Shown here piece by piece: positions 12,907-24,480 of a stretch of DNA of 64,000 nucleotides. Below the pieces are notes generated by a model, which ran no database searches, had not been told where the DNA came from, and saw only the letters and a list, made by a program, of their open reading frames with translations. Positions within the stretch are counted from its first letter, which is position 1. Each line of letters begins with the position of its first letter. This DNA is from Pezizomycotina sp. ARF18 (Eukaryota; Ascomycota). Position numbers and translations under genes: made by a program. The stretch lies in NCBI GenBank assembly GCA_002224055.1, contig AZLU01000056.1:153453-217452 (forward strand), given 5' to 3'.

Positions 12907-13870
12907 TTATATACTATCATAAAAATTCTCCAAATCCGCCTCACCAATCGTAATCCTACTCTTACTAACGAACGGCCTCGTCGGACTGTACGCCCGCGCG
13001 GGACTAAAGTGTCCCGGTAACGTTCCCACTCCAACGCTCAACAAATTACTCAACCCGCTCTTTATGAACTTCAGCTGCTCGTCCCTGCGCGCGCGTATAT
13101 CGTCCCACACCCCCATCGCGATGAGGTCTATAGCAGCCGACTCCGGTCCCCGGGGTAGGATTATATCCGCGAGCGTCTTTGTTGGGTAGATTGTTTCTTC
13201 GAAGGCGCGCTTGCCGAAGCGGACGTACCGAGAGAAGACTGTGTCGAGGGGATGGAGAGGGTTTCTGTGTCGCGGAGGACTATTCTTTTCTGTTAGCAAT
13301 TATCTTTTTTTTTTAACCCTTCGAGAGGATGTGAGACCATGTAATAGATAGAGAGAAGGTTATAGAGAAAAGGATGCTGTAACGTACCCCGCCATCCCAA
13401 CCTAACGTCCGCATCCAAGTCCACGAACACCTTTATGTTTGCCACCTCCAGTAACCTTTATGACACAGCACATAGCACCCTTCAACGAGTACTACATCGG
13501 GTACTCCGCTCCCCCTGCCCTCTTCTCTCCACCATCACCACCACCACTTCTACTCTCAATATTAGATAACTCCCCGCCAACATCCGCAGCGTCAACATCA
13601 CCTTTAACTACGCCCTCCACCGCATCCGCTAAACCGTCTAAATCGAATGCGTCGATGTTTCGCGGTCTACTTCGTCGTCTTCTGTTGTCGTTGTAGTGTC
13701 GGCGAGGGATGGTCGACGGGATGGTAAGGGTTTTGCGAAGGAGGACTGGTGTAAGGTTGCGACGGAAGGCGGTTGTTGGAGAGGGAGAGGAGGCGGTTTT
13801 TTAGGGCTGCTAGGACGGTTTTTTTGCCGGAGGCTTGGCCGCCGGCGATAGAGACTACTACTGCTGACAT
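12907..13870 (-). CDS. Uridine kinase / phosphoribulokinase-type P-loop kinase
   Basis: Predicted cytosolic nucleoside kinase of the uridine-cytidine kinase fold, phosphorylating uridine or cytidine with ATP in pyrimidine salvage. The start at 13870 opens directly into a beta-strand and Walker A loop (VVVSIAGGQASGKKTV, normally GGSASGKTT). Further along, in other frames, are NIDAFDLDGLADAV, VEGCYVLCHKG and a VFVDLDADVRLG strand. The last exon (12907 to about 13290) has the family block RYVRFGKRAFEETIYPTKT, then ADIILPRGPESAAIDLIA, ending in FYDSI. An intron lies at about 13292-13389, with a GCTAAC branch site. Frame changes are needed near 13790, 13500-13690 and 13440. The Gln and second Lys in the P-loop are slightly atypical, so the substrate is uncertain; D-glycerate 3-kinase-like members of the fold are an alternative. 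Confidence 0.82.
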
Positions 13871-13986
13871 TTTCGTCGGGGAGTTGAGTTGACGGTTGCG
13901 ATGCCGCAGAAGAAGTGTGTGGAGGTGGACAAGAGGATGTCGTGTGGTTTTTAGACTTTGTGGGGAAATGGGAAGCCGTCGAATTT

Positions 13987-14057
13987 TATCTATTTTTATT
14001 TTTTTATTTTATTTTATTTTATTTATTTTTTATTTTTATTTTTTATTTTTTTATTTT
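13987..14057. repeat. A/T-rich ATTTT-type tract
   Basis: About 70 bases made almost only of TTTTA/ATTTT units, lying between the kinase start and a coding remnant. Slippage-prone simple sequence. Confidence 0.85.
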
Positions 14058-14242
14058 AAACCTGGAGGCTTTAAGCTTAAATGAAACCCCTCAGGAAAGA
14101 ACAAAAAGGTTCCCGATCGCTCGATCTCGAACCAAGCTACGACCCGACGCTCAAACCCGGAGTATGAAAAAAAAATTTTCTTTCCGTTTTCTTCCAGAAT
14201 AGAAGTTAAATTATAAAGCGTACTGAGAGCTTGAAGCAGTAG

Positions 14243-14437
14243 CTGCGGCAAAGTCTCAAGTACGACAAGGATGATCTTGATATTGTGGGGGTGTGGTGCG
14301 GCGGAATGTCGGAAACGGCAAGATTCCAAAGAGGGAAAGAGAACGTTCTTCAAGAATGGTACCATATAAAGAACTTCTGTGCTACGTTGGATCGAGCGAT
14401 CGTGGAGCTGGAATTCGAGCACTTTATACTTAAGTAG
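14243..14437 (+). pseudogene. Coding remnant, unrecognised
   Basis: One frame stays open for 64 codons with strongly protein-like composition, including DIVGVWCGGMSETARFQRGK, then ENVLQEWYHIKNFCATLDRA and VELEFEHFILK. It may continue after one frame change with VLAVLEVDVEKCRGVFFKY to about 14513. Purine-first codons are frequent, which favours this strand over the antisense 150-codon open frame (14051-14503). There is no clear start; upstream and downstream reading is broken. I cannot name a family. It is either part of a real gene with errors and introns or a decayed gene. Confidence 0.35.
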
Positions 14438-14439
14438 GT

Positions 14440-15126
14440 AGATGCTCGCGGTACTTGCAGTGTTGGAGGTTGATGTGGAGAAGTGTCGTGGTGTTTTTTT
14501 CAAATACTAGTATGTTTTGGTGCCTTTGCAGATCAAAAACTCGTTTATCTCCGCGACAGGTTTTTGATGTGGTTCTGGAAAAGCAGGTTTTTTTTTTTTT
14601 TTCCTTCTCTTATCGCTGCAATTTCTACTATTTTTAGAGACAACGTCAAGATTTTCAAGGTTTTCTAGAAAAAAACAAGGGCGTCGAATGAGAGATCGCG
14701 AAAGCATGGATCCTTTGGATTGTCTAACAGGTTTTCTGCAGGCACAGAAATATGTATCTGGATTATTTATTATTTATAGGAAGCATTTCAGACGGTGGAA
14801 AAGCTGGGTGTGAGGCAAGAATGCCCGAATAGCTTGGTTGGAAGCGGAGGCGATAAACAAGGCGGGGTTCGGGGAAGATCTTGCTTCCTCAAACCAGCAC
14901 GTTGAAGTAAAAAAATATTTTATCTTTTCGTTTATTAGGCATTAAAAATGGATATATCTATTACTCTACAAAAAAAAAAAAAATAGTATTAAAAAAGAAG
15001 ACTCGTATCGTTGAAGAACGTATATACAGAGAATCTTAAGAAGAATGAAAAAAAAGTTGTAAGAAAAAAAAGGATCGATAGTTGATATCTCATTTCCCTC
15101 GCTATTGTTTATTTTGTATTTTTGCC

Positions 15127-15157
<31 letters not shown>

Positions 15158-15344
15158 TCTCAAAATTAAACAAAAAACTCGTTTGCTTGCCATGCTTGTA
15201 AAATAGTAACTCGTTTGCTTCGGATCGATGCTCACTTTCCGTGACTGGCATCGATGTGGCTCAAGAAACAGCGTCTTCCCACAACTACCCCAACCCGCTG
15301 TCCCACTCGTACTTCGCTATATTTAGACACCAGCAATTATTCTT
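14440..15344. other. Intergenic with A/T tracts
   Basis: Low-information DNA with T15 (about 14587-14601) and A28 (about 15127-15154) runs. The stretch 14690-14910 has short protein-like pieces (MDPLDCLTGFLQAQKYV) that could be the tail of the remnant upstream, but no continuous gene can be drawn. The proximal part is probably the 3' UTR of the phosphotransferase gene on the minus strand. Confidence 0.4.
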
Positions 15345-16856
15345 TTACATAACCTTCAACTCCCCGTTCGCGGCCGAAGCCGCATGCTCCTTCGTCGGCG
15401 TCTTTACGGGCGGCGCCTTGTCGTAGGGAATGGTGAGGCAGTTGATACCCAAGTAGCCGCAGATGCTGTTGATCGTGAGCAGCGCCCAGCGGAAGTACAC
15501 GATGACGGCGAAGACGAGGTAGGCGTAGAGGTACGTGAGCTCGAGGGTGGCGGTGACCTGCGGCCTAAAATCACGTTTCATTTCGTAATTAGTATTTATA
15601 CGGAGATGAAGAGAAATTTGGGAGGGGGAATTTTAAGACGTACAGTCCGATAAAAGGCCCGTTGGCGATAACAGCCCACCGATGAGCGGTAGTATCGTAA
15701 CAGACCACCAGGGAACGGTTGTTTAGTTAGGTGCGCGAGGATAATCTTCGTCGTCATGCGGCCGAAGACGAAGGCGAGCGTGAGGCAGAAGAGGACGAGT
15801 GGTTGTCGGTGCGGAGGTAGGAGTAAGGCGAGTATATCCATCCGAGGCAGGCGGACATGAAGACGACGATGGGCGTCCACTCGTAAATACGGGCGCGATG
15901 GGGAGGTTATCTCTGCGGCGGGCGTCGACGACGTTTTTAACGCTGTGTAGGGTGGGATGTTAGTATAGTACACCTTGTTTGTGTAACGGAATAAAGTAGT
16001 GGTATGGAAGAGGGTAGCGTACCAAAACGGCAAATGCACGAACAAAAACATGCCGAAAATAATGTAAACCAAATATCCCTCAGCGACGCATCGCCGAAGA
16101 CAGTGGCCCAGGTGAAGTTGTCAGCGAGCTTGTACGTCCAGATCTCCGGGCCGTATATCCCGACGCGATCATGATGCTACACGCGATGATCAAACCCTCC
16201 GTCGGCCCGTTGAAGTAACCCAAGTACAAAATGTGCGAGTGGTACGTCTCCCACGTCGAAAACCACATCGGCAGGATGGGTATCAGCGCTGTGAACACGC
16301 CGATCTTGGAGACGCCGAGGCCCATGCAGGCTACCGTGCCCAGGCTCGCGAGGGTGCAGTTGAGCGAGTCGATGCCGTGGTCGAAGAGCTCGCCGAGAGG
16401 GAGGAAGTGCCCGTCCGCCGCGCCTGCTTGCCGTCGATGTTGTCCATGGTCGAGTACACCCAGAGTCCGAGGCGAAGCTGAAGTACAGCCATGCGGGACC
16501 GGGACCCTCGAGGTCGGGGATGTAGATCTCGATGAAGACGACGTTGATCAGGATGGCGAAGAAGCCGAGTAAGGTGACGAGGTTCGGGGCCATCCATAGC
16601 GGGAGGAGTTCGACGCACCAGTTCCACTGTTAGACGAGAGAGAAAAGAAGTTAGTATCGGTTATCTATCTTCTTTATCTTTATCGCGGTTCGCACTTCGA
16701 TGATAGATGTCGAAAGAGGGATAAGGGAGTCACTGACGTAATGCCTCAGGATGTACTTGGATGTCAGCGACAGGTCGACGGACTGATACTTGTAGTCCTT
16801 GAGGTGCCGCAGGGCGTCTGGGCTGAGGGACCATCTTCCAGGATGTTAGCTTCCAT
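15345..16856 (-). CDS. EPT1: Choline/ethanolamine phosphotransferase (CDP-alcohol family)
   Basis: Integral ER/Golgi-membrane enzyme transferring phosphocholine or phosphoethanolamine from the CDP-alcohol to diacylglycerol (Kennedy pathway). The N-terminal block HLKDYKYQSVDLSLTSKYIL and PLWMAPNLVTLLGFF are family signatures. The CDP-alcohol motif reads DNIDGKQARRTGTSS, then after a one-base shift in a C run near 16400 PLGELFDHGIDSLNCT. Together these give DGxxARx8Gx3Dx3D. Later blocks: FSTWETYHSHILYLGYFNGP, EWTPIVVFMSACLGWIYSPY, LVLFCLTLAFVFGRMTTKII, and a terminal helix ending CGYLGINCLTIP before a short tail. Introns: 16627-16737 and about 15572-15650 (TACTAATTAC branch); another is likely near 15960-16080. 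Start chosen at the ATG at 16856 (MEANILEDG); one base is missing just after it. Cpt1 and Ept1 specificity cannot be separated by eye. Confidence 0.92.
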
Positions 16857-17990
16857 GTGGTGCGGCAAATAAAATGTTGAGAGGAATGATAGATGAGAAG
16901 TATGCAGGTCCGTCAGGGCAGTGCTTGCTATGGTATGCAAGACAGACGGATAGCTCTATGATAACTGGATGACGCTAGCGAAAAGAGAAAAGCAACCCCA
17001 GCAAAAAAAAAAAAAAAAAAAAAAAAGAAAAGGAAAAGGAAAGCGAAAAAGAGAAAGCGAAAAGAGAGCTGAAAAGGGAGAGCTGAAAAGAACAACAGCG
17101 AAATCACTCCGAGTGTGCCGTTCTAGAACGAAGTGAAGGAAAAATCGGTTGAGAAAGATATAGAAACAGGACTGGAGTAAATAATGATAAGGGGAAGAAA
17201 AGAAAGGAAAGAATGAACAGTTAGACCAGATAGGCCAGATTAGATAGACACCTCCGAGTAAGTAGTAGCTATTGGAGTATGTGCTGTTTTGTCTCTGTCT
17301 CTCGGTCTTTTGACTTTTCTGTCTTGTTTCTTGTTCTCGTATTTATTTTATTAAGGGTATATATTATTATTTATTTTTTTGTTCGAGAGTGAGTGGATTC
17401 AAGTAAATTAATTCTTTTCCTGGGTAGTAGACATTCCAAGGGGAATTTGAAGAAAGAAAAAAAAAAAAAAAAAAAAATAGAAGTGAAAGAAGTAAAAAGA
17501 AGTAAAAGAAGTTAAAGAATAGAAGGCCTGTCAAAAATATTTTAAGGTTCTTGTTCCTGTCCCTGTTCCTGATCCCTTTAATTCAGAACCCTTTCACTCT
17601 CAAGCTTCAACGTACCTTTCGGTGGTTCTGTGCCAAGTGAGTGAACATGAATCGGCAGAAGACTGTGCTTCTTCATATCACTTGTGAAAACCATATTCCT
17701 CCTTGTCCTTCCTCTCTACTCTCTCCTTATCCTGTGTTTTCTATTCGTCCTTCCTTGAAATTCGTTACAGCCTGCCAGCTTCTGCTTCTGTTTTTATTTC
17801 TATTTTCAAACACCGTACGCGTTACAACCCACAACCGTCGACGTTGTCTGCAGTGATTGCTCTTTCCTTGAGCTCCTGATAACTGTTTCCTCAATGACAG
17901 CGAAAGCTGGTTGGTTCCCCTGTGGGAGCTAGCACAGATAGCAGGAGATGGCAAATGCCGGTGGAAAGCGGAGTAACCCCCAAAGCTACT

Positions 17991-18021
<31 letters not shown>

Positions 18022-18886
18022 GTTGGGGAGAAAAAAACAAGGCCCGTCTACCCTTTCCGCAGCCCTCCTAATAGATCTTGGAAACGGTAGGGCGAAACAA
18101 AAGCAAAGAGAACTCAATAAGGAGAAGCGTTCAATCCATCCAAAGGTTGTTATAAAATAAAAAAGGGAACGTGTCGGGGTCGTCAATAAGGGAACAGAGA
18201 AAAAGAACAAGACAGCCGCCCATCTCAAAAGGACGGGAGGGAAAGGATATATATCTCAAAAAAAAATATTCGACAATCTACCCCCTTAAGGCCTTTCAAA
18301 GGCAGGCAAAGAGAAGGAGATACACAAAAAAGAGAGCGACTATCGCGAAAAGAAAAGAAGTGCAAACACGCAAAATTACCGGTTATTCCGGAGCCTCGGA
18401 CGCGCAATTGGTAGGGAGTTGTGTTTGTATACTTCCGTTTTTCTAAGCTTCTTCTTCTACTTGATCCACTCTTTCCTATTCACACTTTTACAGCAGTTAC
18501 AACTGCTGCCGATAGGAATGAAAAGCACGCCTACGCGAAACTCATCTTGCTAACCAACCAGTCGATAACTTTGATCCCCGAGATTACGCCAATATATCAA
18601 GCCTGTCGACAGAGCCGTCGTGTGATTTTTTTCGCGAAAAACAGCTCTTGAGTATAAAATTAAGGCGCTATCGATAGCGAGAAGGGAAAAAAACGACCCG
18701 GGAGAAAAGAAACGACAGAGCTATTTTCACCAAATGTTATCTTCGTTACTGGAACGACGGATGATGGTTATTGGTTCTTTCCAAGCCTTTTCCTTGGACA
18801 AAGCAAATGAAAGAAACAAAAGCGAGATAAATTGACATGCGACAAATGAAGACTCTCCTCGGCTCAGGAAAAAATACCTTGTCCCT

Positions 18887-18918
<32 letters not shown>

Positions 18919-19630
18919 CCCTTTTGTTGAGAAAACAAGATCTGCCGCTATCTTTCCAAACCATTGGAAACGTTATTCCTGACGCCGATTTTTCAATCTG
19001 AGAATGAAGAAGGTCCGAGTGACCCTGAAAAAAGATCATACTGGAAGAGAGAACTCTTTCGTGATCACGGCCTCGTTTTAGTGTAACTAACTAACTACTC
19101 GCTTGGAAGGCCACAAGACCTATCTCGCGCCCAATCTTTTTCTCCCAAGAAGGTGGCGCCTTCGGAAATCTCCATTTGTTTTTTATAGCGAAGGCGAAGC
19201 ACGGCTCATTACGGAGTGCGGACTCCGGAGCAGCAAATTCTCCGTCTTTCTCTCTTGACATCTAATAGAGAAGCCAAAAGATCGATTCTTTGACATTCAC
19301 GGGCTAACGAGATCTGAGAGCTTTTGAGGCTCATTAAGCTAATATATATTTTTTTCCTAACTTACAATCAATGATCAAACCAATGCATGAAATAATCTAC
19401 ACCACACACGACGATCTACAGCGTATCGAAAAAAAAAATGTCACCGTTGAGACCTTATTCGAACAATCAAAAGGATATTCATCCCCTTCTGCTAATTATC
19501 CGACAAGGATGGTGACAGTCTTTCTTTTTTCCCGATCATCTTCTTCCCAGAATACGAGAGAAGTTGCCTCCTAAAGCTGTCAAAGTAGGGTTTTTTCTTC
19601 GCTGGAAGCGATTAACCTGCCAATTTTACA
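16857..19630. other. Gene-free region rich in homopolymers
   Basis: No gene is supported. The region has runs of A (about 17003-17026 and 17458-17477) and T (about 17992-18020 and 18891-18918). Between them lies A/G-rich DNA with many short spurious frames. A short protein-like frame near 18930-19080 (FQSENEEGPSDPEKRSYWKR) lacks a start and neighbours. The part next to 16857 is probably the promoter and leader of the phosphotransferase gene. Confidence 0.45.
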
Positions 19631-22600
19631 CGCAAGATGATATGCATTTCGTTCGAGTGGCCACTAGTAACGCGTTTATTAGGAGATCTTGAAATTTAAC
19701 TGAGCTATATATTTTTGTCCGCGATAGCTATATACAATAATATTCCTTTTGTTTTAATACGCAGAGGTCTTAACTCATTTTATGACGTTCAATCTTATGC
19801 TGTTCAATCTTATCATCTTGACCGCTTTTGAGTGAGTGGTGTCGAGGTAGACTACTACAACTATATTGGATTTGAACAGAAAGCTCTTGCAATGTATGAT
19901 TCTGCCATGTCAACTTCTGTTCTTCTCTTACCTTAAACCCTGGAAACTCTCTTCTCGACTTCGAAATAGAGTACCTGCGAGGTCGATGGGATGTGGATCC
20001 TAAGCACTAGGTCCATAATAGTCCTTACAGGTCTTGGCTCTAAGTGCGTTTGCAAAGTATGTTGCTTCATGAAGTTCCTAATTGCAGTTAACAAATATGG
20101 CGTCCGGTTACGGGTGTTCGCGATTTATATCGTCATCTTTGAGCATGTACAATAGTTTTTATCGAAAAGTTTGGCGGTTTGTGGCTCATTCAATTCTACT
20201 GGAACCACAAAAAAACTTTTCGCGGTATCGCTCGACGCGAGATGTTTACGCATACATTCAATTTTTTTTTAGATATGTACTCTGTTAGCAACTTTGGCAG
20301 TATTGTGGCCTTACTAGATTTCCGTCAGTAGTATCGTGAGGGACGGGAACAATTTCACCCCTGAGAGATATGATCCAGGCCGGTTAGTCTTGATACAAAT
20401 ATCAAGCGCGGTTTTCGGCGACTGTGGATTCTCCATATGTATGTGGGCAGAATGGATACAAGTAACACCGCTATCGATGAAAACGTGATTCTTCGTAATA
20501 TGGTGTTTCGGCTCCGGAGATATATATTTTGGAAATGCTTCTCCTTGAGCTATCGCGCGCTTGTATGTTGAGCGTTGTGAAACCGTTCCTCGGGCAATGT
20601 AATCGTACAATTTCTAACAATGACATCTTATTGTTATGTACTGCGGCTTGAGCGACGCTGTGAAATAGTACAGGAACCTATGCACAACACCCCAACCGGC
20701 GATTCAGTATTCCTGGAAGCCGGGGAGTGGCGGGAAGTCTTTGGGATTCGTGTTATGAGATCAAACCAGGAGCGACGTTGACGATAATTTTAGCTCCAAC
20801 TGATTTCGCACGTCGTTTTCCTGTTCGTGGTATCGGATCAGTGCATCATCATCTAGATCTAAGCTTTCGTTCACGATATACCTCATCTCCAGTGTGTTTC
20901 TTCCAAAAGTTTCCGTCATATCGGCTTCGGTGTTAATAGCGTAAAGGTGCTATCTTGGAGGTTGGTGATCCTGTGCTGGTAACCTCCGTGGAAGCGCGCT
21001 AAGCTGTTTATCTGGTAATTTTCGTCATAGTCTAGTATCTTTTTTTTTTTTTTTTTTTTTTTTCGCGTGCTCGAAGTTTTAACTGAGTTAGAGTCAGTTA
21101 GAAGAACTTTCCTGTATGTCTTGTTTGATGTCGTCCCCAATAAAAACGCCTTAGTGCAAATTTGCTTTGTTTTTGGGAAATATCATGCTTGTTGGCGGCT
21201 TTGAATTGTATACGCTGGTAACTCCCGAATGTTCCATTATCGTTGATTAAAACTTTCATTCGGGTTTTTTGGACTATATATTTAAACCGTTTCGGTCAGT
21301 ATTGCAAGAAAGAGAATTCCCATTTACTGTCATTGTTATACGTTCTTTGATCGATAGCTACCGCAAGAAGTAATAAATAATATCGAAGAGGTTTTGGAGG
21401 CGTTGTATGTACACACTATAGTATCAATCGAATGTAAATACGAAGGAGCAACCGAGCGTGTTAGGTTTTCGTCGAAGGGGTATCGTATCAATCGGTTCCG
21501 TCCCGCGTAGAATATCTTGCCGATGATATCCAAATGCAGTTCAGTTCCTCCCTTTTAGTAACCTAATTCGCATTATGCCCAACGACGTCGTCTTCGTCGC
21601 GTCGCCTGCATGAAGCAAATGCTGCACTCCATGCCATGCTTCCCGTGCAACCGTTGACTTAGCGGTTAGTATTACTGTTGCAGCAAAACAGGTTTATCTT
21701 GCGCTTCCATGTATACGTACTCCATCGGACGTTACCCAGATTTCCTTTATATGACGGGCTGGCAACTATACGATAGCTCATACTGTAATTACCACTATGG
21801 ACTTGGCCTTAAATTGGTGATTCTGCTCCCAAACTGCACATGTGCACACGACTGGGCCAGTTACTCTCATGCTCTAAATGATACCAGCTTAAATTCGAGC
21901 CTGAGATAGTCGAAGACAGTAGTCCATGCTAAGCGGAAGAGATTTCATTTGAATATCACGAAGGCGCAGTAGACATTATACAATCCACCTTTTACGCTTA
22001 TTCAAGCCTCTGAACAAGGAGTTCTACGATCATTGGATCAATACTGATGTGTTTAACCGCGCTCTAATCAATCTACGGAATATAAAAGGCATGGGAGGCA
22101 TTGCCAGTAGCGCATTTCAAAATCGTTGTAAACTTACACATCGATTGTAAATCGCGTTATTATGAAATACTTAGTGTTCCTGGGTCACTTAATGGAAGGT
22201 TACTACTTAGATATGGGATCGAGCTCGCCGTCCGTGAATTTCAATCGCCTTTTCGGCGTACATCTTTCCTATCCGTCATCTTCCGTTAGGTGTTTTTCTT
22301 TTAATTGCAGGCACTCACAACGTAATTACAGAAGAAGCAGTTTAGAAGCATTCTAGTATCAGTATGTAACCGCGTGTTCAAATATGACGAGCCCCTTTCG
22401 ATGTCAGCCTCAAACTTGAGGAGAACTACGAACAAGACCAACACGTGTGTGAAAATAATATAATATCTAGCCTATCCGGCTCGCGCCCTTCGACATCGGT
22501 ATGATCCCGAATCGAATGCCCTTATAGTTTATCAGTTCTTCCAAGCATGCAGGCAACGTCTAAAAATTCGAATGTATCGTCAAAACGGCTTGATAGTGTA

Positions 22601-24480
22601 GCCCTCGTCTAATTTCGATAGGACCTATCCCATGTCGGCATTTCTGTTGGGAAAGCAGAACGGTCTTCCCGAGCAGCAGTGTATCGCAGGGTACCGCGTC
22701 TTCGAAGCTCAAGCCATTGCATTTTATCCTATGATCTCGCCCGTTTTGTAATCAGGCTATTGCGATATCTTATGGTTCGTACGCCTTGTGATTTCCACAA
22801 AAGCTCCTCGCGGGGGTGCATCATCTACGTCTTCAATGGGTTACACGCTAATAATTATAAGCGGGAATTCCTTGTGCCAACTTAAAATGCTATATTGAGT
22901 GAAAAACTTGAGCGTTCGGAAGGTTGCGCTGAAATGATAGAAGCTCGCCTAGCAAGTATCACATTACACGCTAGTGAGCCCAAGTTCCAATATCACCCGA
23001 ACGGTATTTTTCACAGGACTAATTCGAATATGTTTTTCGGTGACATCTACACGAGTGTATGAAGAAGACGTGGTCTTTGTTGACTTTGAATCCCAATCTA
23101 CAGTTCGAGGCCCTATTACTAGACTCAAAGCATTCGCCCCCCTAGTATTTCGTTTTACGGATGTTGCATTGAGCTAGGATATCCTGATCGTCTCTCTTTC
23201 TGAATTTACCCCTCGTTCTCAATGTTTTGTATCGCGCGGATTTAGTATTGTTGCGTATGAGCTTGTAGATTCGGGGCCTTCCCTGAGCCCAGTGGACAGG
23301 AGTGTTATAGCCATTTGGCGGCAAAAAGATATCAGATGCGCGATATACCTTCGGTGGCGAAGGGTTGATTTCCGTGGAGTTGATATAGAGTAGAAATACA
23401 TATCTCCGTTACTGTATAGAATTGACTGATCTTGCCGGCTATTGCGGTTTACGATCGTGACCGAGGCATCAACCATATCCGTCTTCACGCGTGCATAGAT
23501 TTAGCGGCGATGGTTATGTTTCGTATATACATCCTGCCTTACTATAAAGTCTTGACTTATGTTAGTTACACAAAATGTATTAGAACGCTGGCTGTTTTAT
23601 GACATCTCTTGCTTGACGGCTTGTTGAAAACGATAACACCCAAATTCAACAGCGTACTATGTCCAATAGGCGCACCGTCACACTTTTACGCTGTCATTAT
23701 CAGACTGTAGCCGCACGATTTTAGTTCGGCTCAAGCGCTTCAGGAAGCTTCCTCTTGTCGAGTCCCTGCTTCAAACGCGATCAGCGACTCCTAACGGTGG
23801 ACTCTTCTAATTGTTTACAGTATGCACGGAATCGAATATTGTAAGATTAGCATAGAAAATACCGAAAATTGACGTCAGCCGAATTATCCCAAACTCGGAA
23901 AACGTTCCAGAGAATTCTCGATCGCTACGGTAAGCTCCACGGCGCTTTGTCTTTGTCCTAAATGTAGTTGTGAATGACCCAATATATCCGTGCTCGATTT
24001 CTTCATACCGCTTGGGACGTTTATCGCGGAAAGAGATCATCTTTCAGTTCTTCTAATATGGGGGTTATCAGCATCTTCGGCGTCTTATTATTGTTAACTC
24101 ACAGTTCAATCGAGGACTCTGATGAATTATACGACCCCGTTTGCCCCAAAGTAGTACTCATCAAGCCGCGAAGCATAAAGGGAATTTTGTAAATAAGTTC
24201 CAAGCTATAGCTCCAGGGTTGTCAGGCTCTCTACGTAGTTGCAGTGTCATGGTATTCGAAATAAATCGTGACTTTGAGGGGACGCACGTGTATAAATGCT
24301 ATTTAGTAATTGTGTATATATGTGTTCCTGAGAAAAGTAGTGTATCCGGCTTTCTCGTTACGTGCATTGACAGTCAAAACCGCTTCGAAGGTGATAGACA
24401 GTTTGATTTAACGGTATATATATATATCGGATCACAGCTGTTGAAAGCATCTTGAGTATACTGTAAGATAGCTAATTTCG
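19631..24480. other. Gene-free AT-richer block B
   Basis: This is a second block resembling block A: random-looking, AT-richer, with no frame longer than about 105 codons and none protein-like. It has few homopolymers apart from a T22 run at about 21042-21063. The plus strand is rich in T and G, whereas blocks A and C are A-rich, so the blocks show strand bias. No RNA gene or repeat unit was recognised. Confidence 0.55.

Noticed and set aside
14051-14503. 150-codon minus-strand open frame
   Set aside because: It overlaps a more protein-like plus-strand frame and has low-complexity ends. I could not fully exclude it.
17992-18975. Two similar segments after T runs (about 18018 and 18922: TTGTTG..AGAAAA..ACAAG..TTGGAAACG)
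   Set aside because: The similarity needs several gaps and is short and low-complexity; not enough for a repeat family.
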